Shown: positions 1-6,498 of the stretch, piece after piece
Layout of the letters: each line of letters opens with the position of its first letter
Numbering within the stretch: the stretch's first letter is position 1
From: UBA1189 sp964570685
Lineage (GTDB): Bacteria; Bacteroidota; Bacteroidia; Bacteroidales; Bacteroidaceae
NCBI GenBank assembly: GCA_964570685.1
Contig: CAZMZC010000068.1
Location: forward strand, 1-14,827
DNA length: 14,827 nt
Reading direction: 5' to 3'
Notes under the pieces: generated by a model
The model's database searches: none
Seen by the model: only the letters and a program-made list of their open reading frames with translations
Told to the model about the DNA's origin: nothing
Made by a program: the position numbers and the translations under genes

Positions 1-45
1 TATCGCACTGAAGCACCGTTGATTACACTCGAAAATGTTGCGTAA
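1..45 (+). other. possible 3' tail of a gene entering from the left
   Basis: Frame 1 is open from the window edge to a TAA at 43-45 and reads YRTEAPLITLENVA. It could be the C-terminus of a gene lying mostly outside the window. Fourteen codons are far too few to prove coding, and chance openness is quite possible. Confidence 0.2.
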
Positions 46-63
46 AATCCGTCGTAAATGGGG

Positions 64-145
64 CGCAGCAAAGCTGCGACGAAGACAGCTGCGCTGTACG
101 ATAACGAAAAGCAGCAGAACTGCAACCAAGGGCGGCAAGCCGCCC
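64..145. repeat. cluster of three short hairpins
   Basis: Three perfect short stem-loops follow each other: CGCAGC/GCTGCG with loop AAA (64-78), ACAGC/GCTGT with loop TGC (85-97), and GGGCGGC/GCCGCCC with a two-base spacer (130-145). The ACAGC-type hairpin recurs at five other intergenic places in the window, so this is one copy of a dispersed module and not a gene-specific structure. There is no clear T-tract, so terminator function is unproven here. Confidence 0.6.
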
Positions 146-199
146 CGCTCACCGCTCACCTCTCACCGTTAAACGTTAATCGTTAATCATTAACCATTC
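146..199. repeat. CTCACC / GTTAAT intergenic repeat array (copy 1)
   Basis: A run of degenerate CTCACCGCT-like units passes into GTTAAACGTTAATCGTTAAT-like units. The GTTAA end faces the kinase-like gene and the hairpin cluster lies on the far side, the same polarity as the other copies in the window. Confidence 0.7.
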
Positions 200-233
200 A
201 TCGCCCCAAAAAACATTTAGTTTTCTTAAACTT

Positions 234-265
234 TTTGCTAGTTTGCATTTTTGTATATATATTTG
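234..265 (+). promoter_or_regulatory. Bacteroidetes-type promoter of the HipA-like gene
   Basis: TTTG at 234-237, a 20-bp spacer, and TATATTTG at 258-265 match the Bacteroidetes consensus TTTG / TAnnTTTG. Transcription should begin near 271, only about ten bases before the ATG at 282. The leader would therefore be very short, and an upstream TTG start at 243 is excluded because it lies inside the promoter. Confidence 0.75.
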
Positions 266-281
266 CACAAAAGAAAGCAAT

Positions 282-1082
282 ATGTTGCAGATACCAGTAC
301 TGAATAGCATTAAAGGCATAGAGAAGCAGTATGATACGGGCGAGCTACCCGTTCTCGTCACTTGCTCTGACAAGAATTCATATATATGCAAGTATATGCG
401 TTCGTCGGTAAGTGCCTACAAGTTGGTCAGCGAGTTTGTTGGCGCAAATATGATAGCGTGCTGGGATATAAGAAGCCCCAAAACTGCATTCGTAAGGATT
501 GCCCCTGCACATTGGGCCAAGGTGTACTCCACCCACACCCATGCTGTTTCGTGGGGATATGCCATGCTCAGTGATGTGGCTGATGTCAACAATGCCATGT
601 TGCAACTGGTGGAAAAGGGTGAGCATATACTGAATCAGTTGCTCAAGATTGCCCTGTTTGACTTTTGGATAGCCAACGAAGACCGCACATACAACAATGC
701 CAACTTGTTATATGACGTCAAAGGAAAGAGACTGATTTCTATAGACTATGGAGGCATATTCAACACCTCTTCGTATGATTTCCCGTTGTGCCAGCTGACA
801 TCTACCGACACGATATTGTATGCTGATATATTCAGACACGTATCAGAAGCATTTAAGAGCACGTATGTATTGGAAATGGCTCGGTCGTTGCGGAACTATT
901 ACGAAAAGTCGCTGGAGAGATGCCTCTATATGAAGGAAGAGATAATAAACCACATTCCTAAGGAATGGAACATATCAGCTGATATGGTTGAGAAGAAAAT
1001 CAATCAGCTGTTTACCGAAGAATGGGAAGAAGGGGTTTGGGAAAATTTTATAAATTGTGTAACTGATAATCTGGAGATATGA
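282..1082 (+). CDS. HipA-like kinase-fold protein
   Basis: A 266-residue protein resembling the compact HipA-like kinase domain family, not full-length HipA. Seen in the sequence: a candidate ATP-binding Lys37 in YICKYM, an acidic Glu51 in the following helix, a catalytic-loop motif around Asp134-Asn139 (NEDRTYNN, then ANLL), and a metal-binding-type Asp155 in SIDYGG. These spacings fit a small protein or metabolite kinase. There is no signal peptide or membrane segment, so it is probably cytosolic. The next gene overlaps by four bases (ATGA) and encodes a DUF3037-like protein, a partnership common for this family. No HipB-like antitoxin is nearby, so a classical persistence toxin role is not supported. 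The ATG at 282 is chosen because an in-frame TTG at 243 lies between the promoter boxes. The substrate is unknown. Confidence 0.7.
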   Translation: MLQIPVLNSIKGIEKQYDTGELPVLVTCSDKNSYICKYMRSSVSAYKLVSEFVGANMIACWDIRSPKTAFVRIAPAHWAKVYSTHTHAVSWGYAMLSDVADVNNAMLQLVEKGEHILNQLLKIALFDFWIANEDRTYNNANLLYDVKGKRLISIDYGGIFNTSSYDFPLCQLTSTDTILYADIFRHVSEAFKSTYVLEMARSLRNYYEKSLERCLYMKEEIINHIPKEWNISADMVEKKINQLFTEEWEEGVWENFINCVTDNLEI

Positions 1083-1432
1083 AAACGAACGGTTTGAAAT
1101 ATAGTATCATATATGGTGTTATCCGTCCTGAGATTTCTGAGCAACTCAGCATCGGTATTGTATATGTGGAGGACAACGCGGTCAGCGTGCGCTATTCAAA
1201 GAAGAAGCTGGACCTGCTGAAAAGCCTCTTCTCGGTGCAGGAGTACGACTTCGTCAGGAAGATGCTGTATTCGCTTGGCCGCAATGCGACCTTCAAGTCT
1301 GCCGATACAATCAACTACCTCGCCCGATACTCGAACAACCTCATCGCCCTGTCGCAACTGCAGCCCATCGACATTGCACCTACCGAAGAGAGCAAAGACT
1401 GGCTATACCGCAACTATGTGTATTCAAGATAA
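1079..1432 (+). CDS. DUF3037-like protein, partner of the HipA-like kinase
   Basis: A 117-residue soluble protein. The opening LKYSIIYGVIRPEISEQ, then LSIGIVYVEDN, resembles the DUF3037 start, where a YSI-x-Y segment is followed by an 'xxNIGVVL'-like strand. The remainder is helical and charged, with no enzyme motif that I recognise. It overlaps the HipA-like gene by four bases, so the two are almost surely co-translated, and HipA-like/DUF3037 pairs are a recurring arrangement. A role as accessory or regulatory subunit of the kinase is inference from pairing alone. From about codon 35 the third positions become richer in G and C than in the preceding gene. Confidence in coding is high; confidence in the family is moderate. 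Confidence 0.65.
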   Translation: MKTNGLKYSIIYGVIRPEISEQLSIGIVYVEDNAVSVRYSKKKLDLLKSLFSVQEYDFVRKMLYSLGRNATFKSADTINYLARYSNNLIALSQLQPIDIAPTEESKDWLYRNYVYSR

Positions 1433-1449
1433 GATTGTGATACTATGGT

Positions 1450-1481
1450 AAAAACAGCAGAGCGGAGGCATGCCTCCGCTC
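1450..1481 (-). terminator. intrinsic terminator of the lipoprotein operon
   Basis: A perfect 22-bp palindrome (GAGCGGAGGCA and its complement, 1460-1481) is followed on the minus strand, after five bases, by TTTTT (1454-1450). It lies downstream of the minus-strand lipoprotein and in the convergent gap with the DUF3037-like gene. The plus-strand side is less T-rich, so it should work best for minus transcripts, though it could serve both. Confidence 0.6.
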
Positions 1482-1483
1482 AT

Positions 1484-1519
1484 CGTTCGTTAATTCGTTA
1501 AACGTTAATCTTTAATCGT
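1484..1519. repeat. GTTAA-type repeat (copy 2)
   Basis: Tandem GTTAATTCGTTAAACGTTAA-like units begin five bases after the lipoprotein stop codon, in the direction of its transcription, and lead into the palindromic terminator. The order stop codon, TTAACG units, GATGAGCGG, hairpin is the same as downstream of the fic and flippase genes. Confidence 0.6.
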
Positions 1520-1524
1520 TTTTA

Positions 1525-4347
1525 TTATCTACGTGCAGGTGCTGCAATCTGGTCTACAGTGCCATCGCTATCGTCAAGGTCAAGTTCATCGGTCAAGGAG
1601 AGTTCCATGACGGCATTCTCGCTTGTTCCATCTACCTCCTTGAAGGGGTTGTTTGCCAAGATGATGCGTGGGATGTAGTAACCTGCAGGGTTGGTTGTGG
1701 CATCATCGCTCACACGGTCCATCATGATGATACCTGTAGACTTACCGCCAAGGTCTTTGGTCAACAAGTAGTTGTAGAACTTATTGTTCATCCATTGTGC
1801 GAAACGTGAGATGTTGCCAGACATACCTGCTTTATTTGATGCACCAGACAAAGGTCGATATTGTGTTCGAAAATACAATTGCCGATAAAAGCTCATTTCT
1901 GTCAAAGAGTTTGGCAAGTATGAGAACTCTATGTTCTTGTCTATAAAATATCCACATAGAGAGTTTATGTATAAAATCTTGCCCGTTTGATCGCTCAACG
2001 CTTTATCAAATGTCTCTTGGACGTTCGAGAATTTTTCGTTAGTAGAGTTTGCCCAAAAGAAATCTTTCGTGTAGGATACGTTGTTCGCAGTATAAGTCAG
2101 ATAGAAGCATGTATCAATATCTGACACACGCATCCACTCTTGCACCCATGCGTCAAAGTCAGCATCTCCTGCACTGTTTTTGGCATTATATGCAAAGTCT
2201 GTACTCAATTGATTTAGCGTACTTATGCTGTCAATATAGTTGTAAGTGATGGTAGTTTTAGTATCATATTGGATAGAAGACACATCAAAAGGGCGTCCAG
2301 GTTTGTCGTCATACCCTAATTGATTCTTAATTGTAGTAGACAAGTCGTTCCAGGCATCATTTCCTGTACCACGATAAAAGGCTGACGCTGTATATCCACG
2401 CCTTACCCATTTGTCTTTCATTGCACCCCAGCCTTCTACAACTAAAATCTTTTCATTAATAGTATAAGTAGGATATGCGTTCTTTGTTATAGAAGTTATG
2501 TTAGAGCCAGAATTTAGAGTAAGAAAATCGTCTTCCCCCTCCGATAGTGGACGAGCTATACAGAACAGTTTTCCTCGAGCATCAGCAAGAGTCATTGATG
2601 GCGAGTAGAGTGCTGTGCCAGTTTCTATTTCTATTTGACTAGCGTCAACCGTGTTTTCAAATTTAACTGGCCATTCATCACCATCATATAATGTTCCGTT
2701 AGTAACTTCTGTCCAGAAAGTGTTCAATTGGGTCATAAATGTTGCAGGAGAACGTCCATAATCGACGCTACCGTTGTTGTTAGTTTGGTCTCTTGAATCC
2801 CAACCGTCGTTTTGCTGATAGGTGATAATCACCATGGCAAATTCCGTAGGATGGTCAAGGAGATTTCCCTTAACGGCTTTTACTGCATTGGTCAATGTTA
2901 TTCCGCAATCTACGGTGTTGCATCGCACGTTCAAAGAGCCCAAATCGCCATTGGTTGTAGAGTGCTTGTCCACAGTGAATTCGAAGCAACGAATACCTTG
3001 CTCCCAAAGTTCATCAATAGTGAGACTCTGCTCAAGGAAGGTTTCATTGCTGTCCCAATTAGTGGTATGCCCACTCGCGGCACCACCGGCTGCAGGAATA
3101 GATAGCAAACTTAACGTCTTGTCTGTTCCATCTTCATTTTTGTTAGATATGCTCGCCATCCATTTGTCCAATTCTACATCCGTAACAGCCTCCGTGAAGC
3201 CAACCCTTACTCCATTGATGAAGTTCTTGGTCTTGGCTTGAATGATATTAACACCGGTGGCAGTACTTTTCAGCGTTGCTTTCTTTGTGGCAACTCCCTT
3301 GGCATATACCAACGACACGTCAATCGAGGACAGGTGGGTATTCATTATCATAAATGCCGTGAAGGTAAGTTTGTCGCCAGGGTTCAAGTCAATGGTGCTA
3401 CCCTCTGCAGCTACAGGTATGGTAATTGTCTTGTAGGAGTCGTCCGATGAGGTGTTTGTAACAGTTCTTGAGGAAATCTCGGTGGTGAAGTCTCCACAAA
3501 TCACATTGCTGGACGAAAGTGATACGAGAGAAAGGCCTTCAATGGCAAACGATCCGGTGTTCTCAAGTGTCATCTCAACGGCAGTAACGATAGGCTCGAA
3601 TGTCAACTTGACACTGCTGGAAGGCGAAGTCACCGTTTCATCGGCTACCATATATGCATAACGCATAGAGGGGTGGATGGTGTAGTGCTTTTTCTTTACG
3701 CTGTTTCCGTCCTTGTCTGTGGTGGTTTCCGTCTCAGACTCCTTAGGGGCGACAAACGTCGATGGGCGCTGAAGGTTGGGCAAGTATGCCGTAATCTTGT
3801 CATCTCCTAATGTCAATGCGTTTGCCGCTACGGCATCGTCTTCATATTTATTCAACATCTCTGGAGATGGATATACGGCATAGAACTTATGCTCGCCCGA
3901 GCCCCAATAGAGACCTGAAGCGTCACTGATAGTGGTCAATCCTGAAGAATGGGTAGTTTCATACGTTTCGTCTGTAGGGTCACCACCACCTCCAACGTAG
4001 TTGCCGTCTTCATCAAACGGGTCGGCTATATAGTCGGTAACGGTATAGTCACAATGGTTCAAGTCGCTTTCGCCCTCTTCACCCAAAGTGGCGGCTTCGC
4101 AATAGATGCGCACGATGTCGCCTTCGTACCATTTGATTTCTGTGCCAGTAGTTCCCTTGTCACCGTATACTGTACGTGTCTTGTTGGGGCTAGTGGCCTT
4201 ATACTGTAATGTACTGCCAAAGACAATTATATCACCTGGTTTTGCTGGGGTTAAGTTGCCGCCTCCCCAGAGATTTTCATCGTTGCAACTGCTGAATGCG
4301 AGGGCTACAGCCGCAAGCAGCATGAAATATAGATTCTTGTAGTTCAT
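1525..4347 (-). CDS. fimbrillin-like / PI-PLC-like surface lipoprotein
   Basis: A 940-residue lipoprotein. Residues 1-20 form a signal peptide ending in FSS-Cys21 (signal peptidase II site). The following NDEN is acidic, like Bacteroidetes lipoprotein surface-export signals, so an outer-surface location is likely. Residues about 35-390 resemble fimbrillin-A/Mfa-like modules (KTRTVYG, IKWYEGDIVRIY, HKFYAVYPS). Residues about 405-930 follow the bacterial phosphatidylinositol-specific phospholipase C order: LLSIP near 413, QSLTIDELWEQGIR near 438, RGKLF near 590 and GIIMMDRV near 870. However, the positions aligning with the catalytic His-Asp of the usual SIPGTHD motif are Gly-Gly (SIPAAGG), the Arg of the DIR motif aligns with Val, and the second catalytic HG motif is missing. 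It may thus be a non-catalytic binding or adhesive protein. An AAGGAG ribosome site precedes the start. A small peptide gene lies 27 bp upstream in the same orientation. Confidence 0.8.
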   Translation of the reverse strand: MNYKNLYFMLLAAVALAFSSCNDENLWGGGNLTPAKPGDIIVFGSTLQYKATSPNKTRTVYGDKGTTGTEIKWYEGDIVRIYCEAATLGEEGESDLNHCDYTVTDYIADPFDEDGNYVGGGGDPTDETYETTHSSGLTTISDASGLYWGSGEHKFYAVYPSPEMLNKYEDDAVAANALTLGDDKITAYLPNLQRPSTFVAPKESETETTTDKDGNSVKKKHYTIHPSMRYAYMVADETVTSPSSSVKLTFEPIVTAVEMTLENTGSFAIEGLSLVSLSSSNVICGDFTTEISSRTVTNTSSDDSYKTITIPVAAEGSTIDLNPGDKLTFTAFMIMNTHLSSIDVSLVYAKGVATKKATLKSTATGVNIIQAKTKNFINGVRVGFTEAVTDVELDKWMASISNKNEDGTDKTLSLLSIPAAGGAASGHTTNWDSNETFLEQSLTIDELWEQGIRCFEFTVDKHSTTNGDLGSLNVRCNTVDCGITLTNAVKAVKGNLLDHPTEFAMVIITYQQNDGWDSRDQTNNNGSVDYGRSPATFMTQLNTFWTEVTNGTLYDGDEWPVKFENTVDASQIEIETGTALYSPSMTLADARGKLFCIARPLSEGEDDFLTLNSGSNITSITKNAYPTYTINEKILVVEGWGAMKDKWVRRGYTASAFYRGTGNDAWNDLSTTIKNQLGYDDKPGRPFDVSSIQYDTKTTITYNYIDSISTLNQLSTDFAYNAKNSAGDADFDAWVQEWMRVSDIDTCFYLTYTANNVSYTKDFFWANSTNEKFSNVQETFDKALSDQTGKILYINSLCGYFIDKNIEFSYLPNSLTEMSFYRQLYFRTQYRPLSGASNKAGMSGNISRFAQWMNNKFYNYLLTKDLGGKSTGIIMMDRVSDDATTNPAGYYIPRIILANNPFKEVDGTSENAVMELSLTDELDLDDSDGTVDQIAAPARR

Positions 4348-4374
4348 AATATTCTGTCTCCTTAAAAAACACTT

Positions 4375-4584
4375 TTAGTCCCATGATGAAAGAGAGAAAC
4401 TTCCACTCTCATACGATTCGGTGCTTTCGTTGAATTTCGCATCTGAGAAGTCAACTTCCGTACCCGTTTTATGTTCGCTTGCTTCTACTGTTCCCGGCCC
4501 ATATATCGAGCTACAGAATCCCCCTTCGAGTTCTACGGTAGCCCGTTGGGTGACGGGCGTTGTGTAATGTCTTTTTGTCTTCAT
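4375..4584 (-). CDS. small peptide gene upstream of the lipoprotein
   Basis: Encodes 69 residues starting MKTKRHYTTP; an alternative ATG at 4599 would add five residues. It begins with a basic segment and a PVTQRATVELEGGFCSS stretch, then an acidic, Ser-rich tail ending SLSSWD. There is no clear signal peptide or transmembrane segment, and I do not recognise a named family. Short proteins of this style (basic start, a 'TP-x-T' segment, acidic Ser-rich end) are often found beside fimbrillin-like lipoprotein genes in Bacteroidales. The 27-bp gap to the lipoprotein gene suggests one transcript. A role as a secreted or assembly-related peptide would be speculation. The upstream promoter is unclear: TATATTAG at 4617-4610 is one mismatch from the -7 consensus, but no well-placed TTTG was found. 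Confidence 0.6.
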   Translation of the reverse strand: MKTKRHYTTPVTQRATVELEGGFCSSIYGPGTVEASEHKTGTEVDFSDAKFNESTESYESGSFSLSSWD

Positions 4585-4647
4585 CGTTGTTGCATGCATT
4601 GCTGTTGTTCTAATATACTTATTGTGTTGATTCTTACTTTTTTACAC

Positions 4648-4684
4648 AAAATGATTAATCTCTCGGTAAGAGATTAATCATTTT
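4648..4684. terminator. 16-bp perfect hairpin with T-run
   Basis: AAAATGATTAATCTCT (4648-4663) pairs perfectly with 4669-4684 around a five-base loop. The right arm runs into five Ts on the plus strand. It is AT-rich and nearly symmetric, so it could terminate transcripts in either direction and insulate the lipoprotein operon from the MITE-like element. A regulatory leader role on the minus strand is an alternative. Confidence 0.5.
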
Positions 4685-4697
4685 TCGCCCTCATTTT

Positions 4698-4881
4698 AGA
4701 AGCTGTTTGGATTTCATTTCAAGTTTAGTTGATAGCCATTTTTGAGTATATTTGCACTCTCGGTTCGTAGCAAATAGTGGTCTATTTGCAAGAAATGAGA
4801 GGGCAAAGATGCCCAAAAGGGCCTCAAATAAACTGAAAAGTTCTTCAAAGACATATTAACGGTAAAATCCAAACAACTTCT
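4698..4881. mobile_element. MITE-like element, 184 bp, without transposase
   Basis: Terminal inverted repeats of 17 bp with a single mismatch, AGAAGCTGTTTGGATTT (4698-4714) and its counterpart at 4865-4881, bound a 184-bp segment. The inside has no credible gene. It holds a plus-strand promoter-like box TATATTTG (4747-4754) and an eight-bp hairpin GCAAATAG/CTATTTGC (4770-4789). Size, ends and lack of coding fit an internally deleted insertion sequence or a MITE. I could not define a target-site duplication, and the parent family is not certain. Confidence 0.55.
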
Positions 4882-4885
4882 TAGT

Positions 4886-4905
4886 ACAGCAAAGCTGTCT
4901 TTTTT
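4886..4905 (+). terminator. small intrinsic terminator (ACAGC hairpin)
   Basis: ACAGC-AAA-GCTGT (4886-4898), then CTTTTTTT, forms a short stem followed by a strong T-tract on the plus strand. It would stop transcripts coming from the MITE-like element before the fic promoter. The same hairpin with changed loops recurs elsewhere in the window. Confidence 0.5.
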
Positions 4906-4910
4906 CCCGT

Positions 4911-5037
4911 TCATCGTTCGCGTCAGCGACTCCTCTCACCTCTCACCGCTCACCGCTCACCGCTAACCCATAACCCTTAACCCCTCACCGCTCACCTCTA
5001 ACCCCTCACCGCTAACCGCTCCTCGTTAATTGTTAAT
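4911..5037. repeat. CTCACCGCT / CTAACC array upstream of fic (copy 3)
   Basis: The array starts with a block at 4915-4940 (CGTTCGCGTCAGCGAC, then TCCTCTCACC). This block is repeated exactly, 26 bp, in inverted orientation at 13092-13117 behind the flippase gene. Some ten CTCACCGCT, CTAACCGCT and CATAACCC units follow, then CGTTAATTGTTAAT. The TTAA end faces fic. No coding was seen. Confidence 0.75.
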
Positions 5038-5038
5038 A

Positions 5039-5082
5039 AAAAGTACTATTTCTTGCCGATATCGGCAAGAAATAGTACTTTT
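5039..5082. promoter_or_regulatory. perfect 44-bp palindrome, probable fic operator
   Basis: The 22 bases at 5039-5060 are followed directly by their exact reverse complement at 5061-5082. The core is TTGCCGATATCGGCAA. The palindrome covers the -33 region and most of the -7 box of the predicted fic promoter. A third half-site, TTGCCGAT, lies at 5105-5112 just before the ribosome site. Because Fic begins with a helix-turn-helix domain, autorepression is a natural reading (inference). A terminator role is less likely, since the palindrome has no loop and no T-tract beyond its own arm. Confidence 0.65.
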
Positions 5083-5083
5083 G
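5052..5083 (+). promoter_or_regulatory. fic promoter embedded in the palindrome
   Basis: CTTG (5052-5055, one mismatch from TTTG), a 20-bp spacer, and TACTTTTG (5076-5083, a full match to TAnnTTTG). Transcription should start near 5089, leaving a leader of roughly 37 bases that contains the extra TTGCCGAT half-site. Confidence 0.6.
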
Positions 5084-5112
5084 TAGCGTTTTTATGAATT
5101 AACCTTGCCGAT

Positions 5113-5119
5113 AGGAGGG
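5113..5119 (+). promoter_or_regulatory. strong Shine-Dalgarno site of fic
   Basis: AGGAGGG lies six bases before the ATG at 5126 and fixes this start over an in-frame TTG at 5105, which lies within the TTGCCGAT half-site. Such a strong site is uncommon in Bacteroidetes, where initiation usually relies little on Shine-Dalgarno pairing. Confidence 0.7.
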
Positions 5120-5125
5120 AATAGT

Positions 5126-6007
5126 ATGGATTATATCTCGGTATCTGAGTTTGCCAGTCAGCATGGCGTATCGGAACGCACCGTGCGCAACTATTGTGCC
5201 ACGGGAAAGATTACAGGAGCCTTCCTTACTGGGAAAACCTGGAACATACCCGCCGACGCCATATTGCCAGTTCGCGGACAGAGGCGTGTGACACCACTGC
5301 TTGCCGCATTGCGTGAGCAGAAACAGATGCATCATGCAGGAGGCATATATCATCGCACGCAGATAGACCTCACATACAACTCAAACCACATCGAGGGCAG
5401 TAGGCTCACCCATGATCAGACACGCTATATCTTCGAGACCAACACAATAGGCATCAGCGACGAGAGCATCAACGTGGACGACATCATCGAGACCAGCAAT
5501 CACTTTCACTGTATCGACCTCATCATAGACCATGCCGAGGAGCGGCTCACCGAAGCCCTCATCAAAAATCTGCACCATGTGCTGAAGTCCGGCACATCCG
5601 ACAGCCGCCGCGAATGGTTTGCCATAGGTGAATACAAACGACTTCCCAACGAGGTGGGAGGCACCGAGACTACCCCACCCGACGAAGTGGGACAAGCCAT
5701 GAGAGCCATGCTGCAAGAATACAACGCCAAGCGCAACAAGACGTTGGAGGATATCGTAGACCTGCACCATCGGTTTGAACGTATCCACCCCTTTCAAGAT
5801 GGTAACGGTCGCGTTGGCCGCCTCATCATGTTCAAGGAATGCCTTGCCCATGGGCATGTACCCTTTATCATCACCGACGAACTAAAGATGTTCTATTATC
5901 GCGGCCTGCAACACTGGCCCCACATCAAGGGCTACCTCATGGACACATGCCTTACCGCACAAGACAACTACAAAGCACTGCTGGTGTATTTTAAGATTAA
6001 CGGTTAG
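5126..6007 (+). CDS. HTH-Fic protein (self-inhibited AMPylase type)
   Basis: 293 residues. Residues 1-45 form an excisionase/MerR-like helix-turn-helix (ISVSEFASQHGVSERTVRNY, then a wing-like GKTWNIP). The Fic domain follows. Its N-terminal inhibitory motif S/T-x-x-x-E-G is present as SNHIEGS with Glu90. The catalytic signature HPFQDGNGRVGR is intact at 221-232, with catalytic His221. Fic enzymes with this motif usually transfer AMP from ATP to a hydroxyl group on a target protein, with the inhibitory Glu blocking ATP positioning until relieved. The target is unknown. It stands alone in the cytosol class, with no antitoxin gene beside it, as expected when the inhibitor helix is built in. The combination of its DNA-binding domain with a palindrome over its own promoter suggests autoregulation. 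The last three residues (ING) and the stop are encoded by repeat DNA. Confidence 0.9.
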   Translation: MDYISVSEFASQHGVSERTVRNYCATGKITGAFLTGKTWNIPADAILPVRGQRRVTPLLAALREQKQMHHAGGIYHRTQIDLTYNSNHIEGSRLTHDQTRYIFETNTIGISDESINVDDIIETSNHFHCIDLIIDHAEERLTEALIKNLHHVLKSGTSDSRREWFAIGEYKRLPNEVGGTETTPPDEVGQAMRAMLQEYNAKRNKTLEDIVDLHHRFERIHPFQDGNGRVGRLIMFKECLAHGHVPFIITDELKMFYYRGLQHWPHIKGYLMDTCLTAQDNYKALLVYFKING

Positions 6008-6129
6008 GGGTGAGCGGTTAGGGGTGAGCGGTTAGTGGTGAGTGGTTAGCGGATGAGAGGTTAGCGGATGAGCGGTGAGGGGAGTCGCCACGATAATGAA
6101 GACGAAAACGAAGACGAAGACGAGACTCC
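5995..6129. repeat. GGTTAGGGGTGAGCGG array downstream of fic (copy 4)
   Basis: The array begins inside the last codons of fic (GATTAACGGTTAG, 5995-6007) and continues as GGTTAG / GGGTGAGCGG units to about 6080. A GAAGAC-rich stretch (6099-6123) is bracketed by GGAGTC (6081-6086) and GACTCC (6124-6129). It is the G-rich, inverted counterpart of the array upstream of fic. The following bases to 6221 show nothing recognisable. Confidence 0.7.
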
Positions 6130-6221
6130 ATAACTCAGGGGAAACGCATTATAAAAGAGTATTATATGAGCCTTGATAATTTACACATAGACAGTCCTTT
6201 CTTACGCTAAACTTTGATTTT

Positions 6222-6425
6222 CACACAGAAACAGAATATGAATATAAATTTCACGCGGAAATCACAGAAAGCACAGAAATTTCATGCTCGCTATTGCTTG
6301 CATGCGCCATCCGGGTGGAAGCACTCGGCGGAACGCCGACAGTAGCGGACGAACCTTTAGGTCGACGCCCGAAGGGGCTGAAGTCAAGCGACGCGCTTTC
6401 TGTGCTTTCTGTGAATTTCTGTGTG
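6222..6425. mobile_element. inverted-repeat element of about 200 bp (MITE/REP-like)
   Basis: CACAGAAAGCACAGAAA (6263-6279) pairs perfectly with 6397-6413, and an outer CACACAGAAA (6222-6231) pairs with TTTCTGTGTG (6416-6425), the left arm carrying about 30 extra bases. The interior is GC-rich, with a small hairpin CGGCG/CGCCG and no credible gene on either strand. Size and structure fit a non-autonomous repeat or a structured dispersed repeat. The parent element is unknown. Confidence 0.45.
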
Positions 6426-6498
6426 AGACAAAAGATTGATTATCCGAGAGAAATATATAAGCAGCGTCTAATAGATTTATAATGCGTATTCCCTGCCC

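Noticed and set aside
176..391. A 71-codon minus-strand frame ending in the first repeat array
   Set aside because: It overlaps the promoter and 5' end of the HipA-like gene, and its end is repeat DNA.
282..1432. Classical HipBA toxin-antitoxin system
   Set aside because: The kinase is shorter than HipA, and no HipB-like DNA-binding protein gene is adjacent; the partner resembles DUF3037.
2812..3241. Overlapping plus-strand frames within the lipoprotein gene
   Set aside because: Both run opposite the PI-PLC-like region and lack motifs, promoter or ribosome site.
4714..4914. A 66-codon minus-strand frame over the MITE-like element
   Set aside because: It spans both terminal repeats and a terminator hairpin and resembles no transposase.
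4911..5037. CRISPR array
   Set aside because: The units are short, degenerate and contiguous with no unique spacers, and no cas gene is present.
5381..5857. A 158-codon minus-strand frame inside fic
   Set aside because: It lies wholly opposite the intact Fic catalytic domain and shows no recognisable domain; antisense openness is a codon-use effect.
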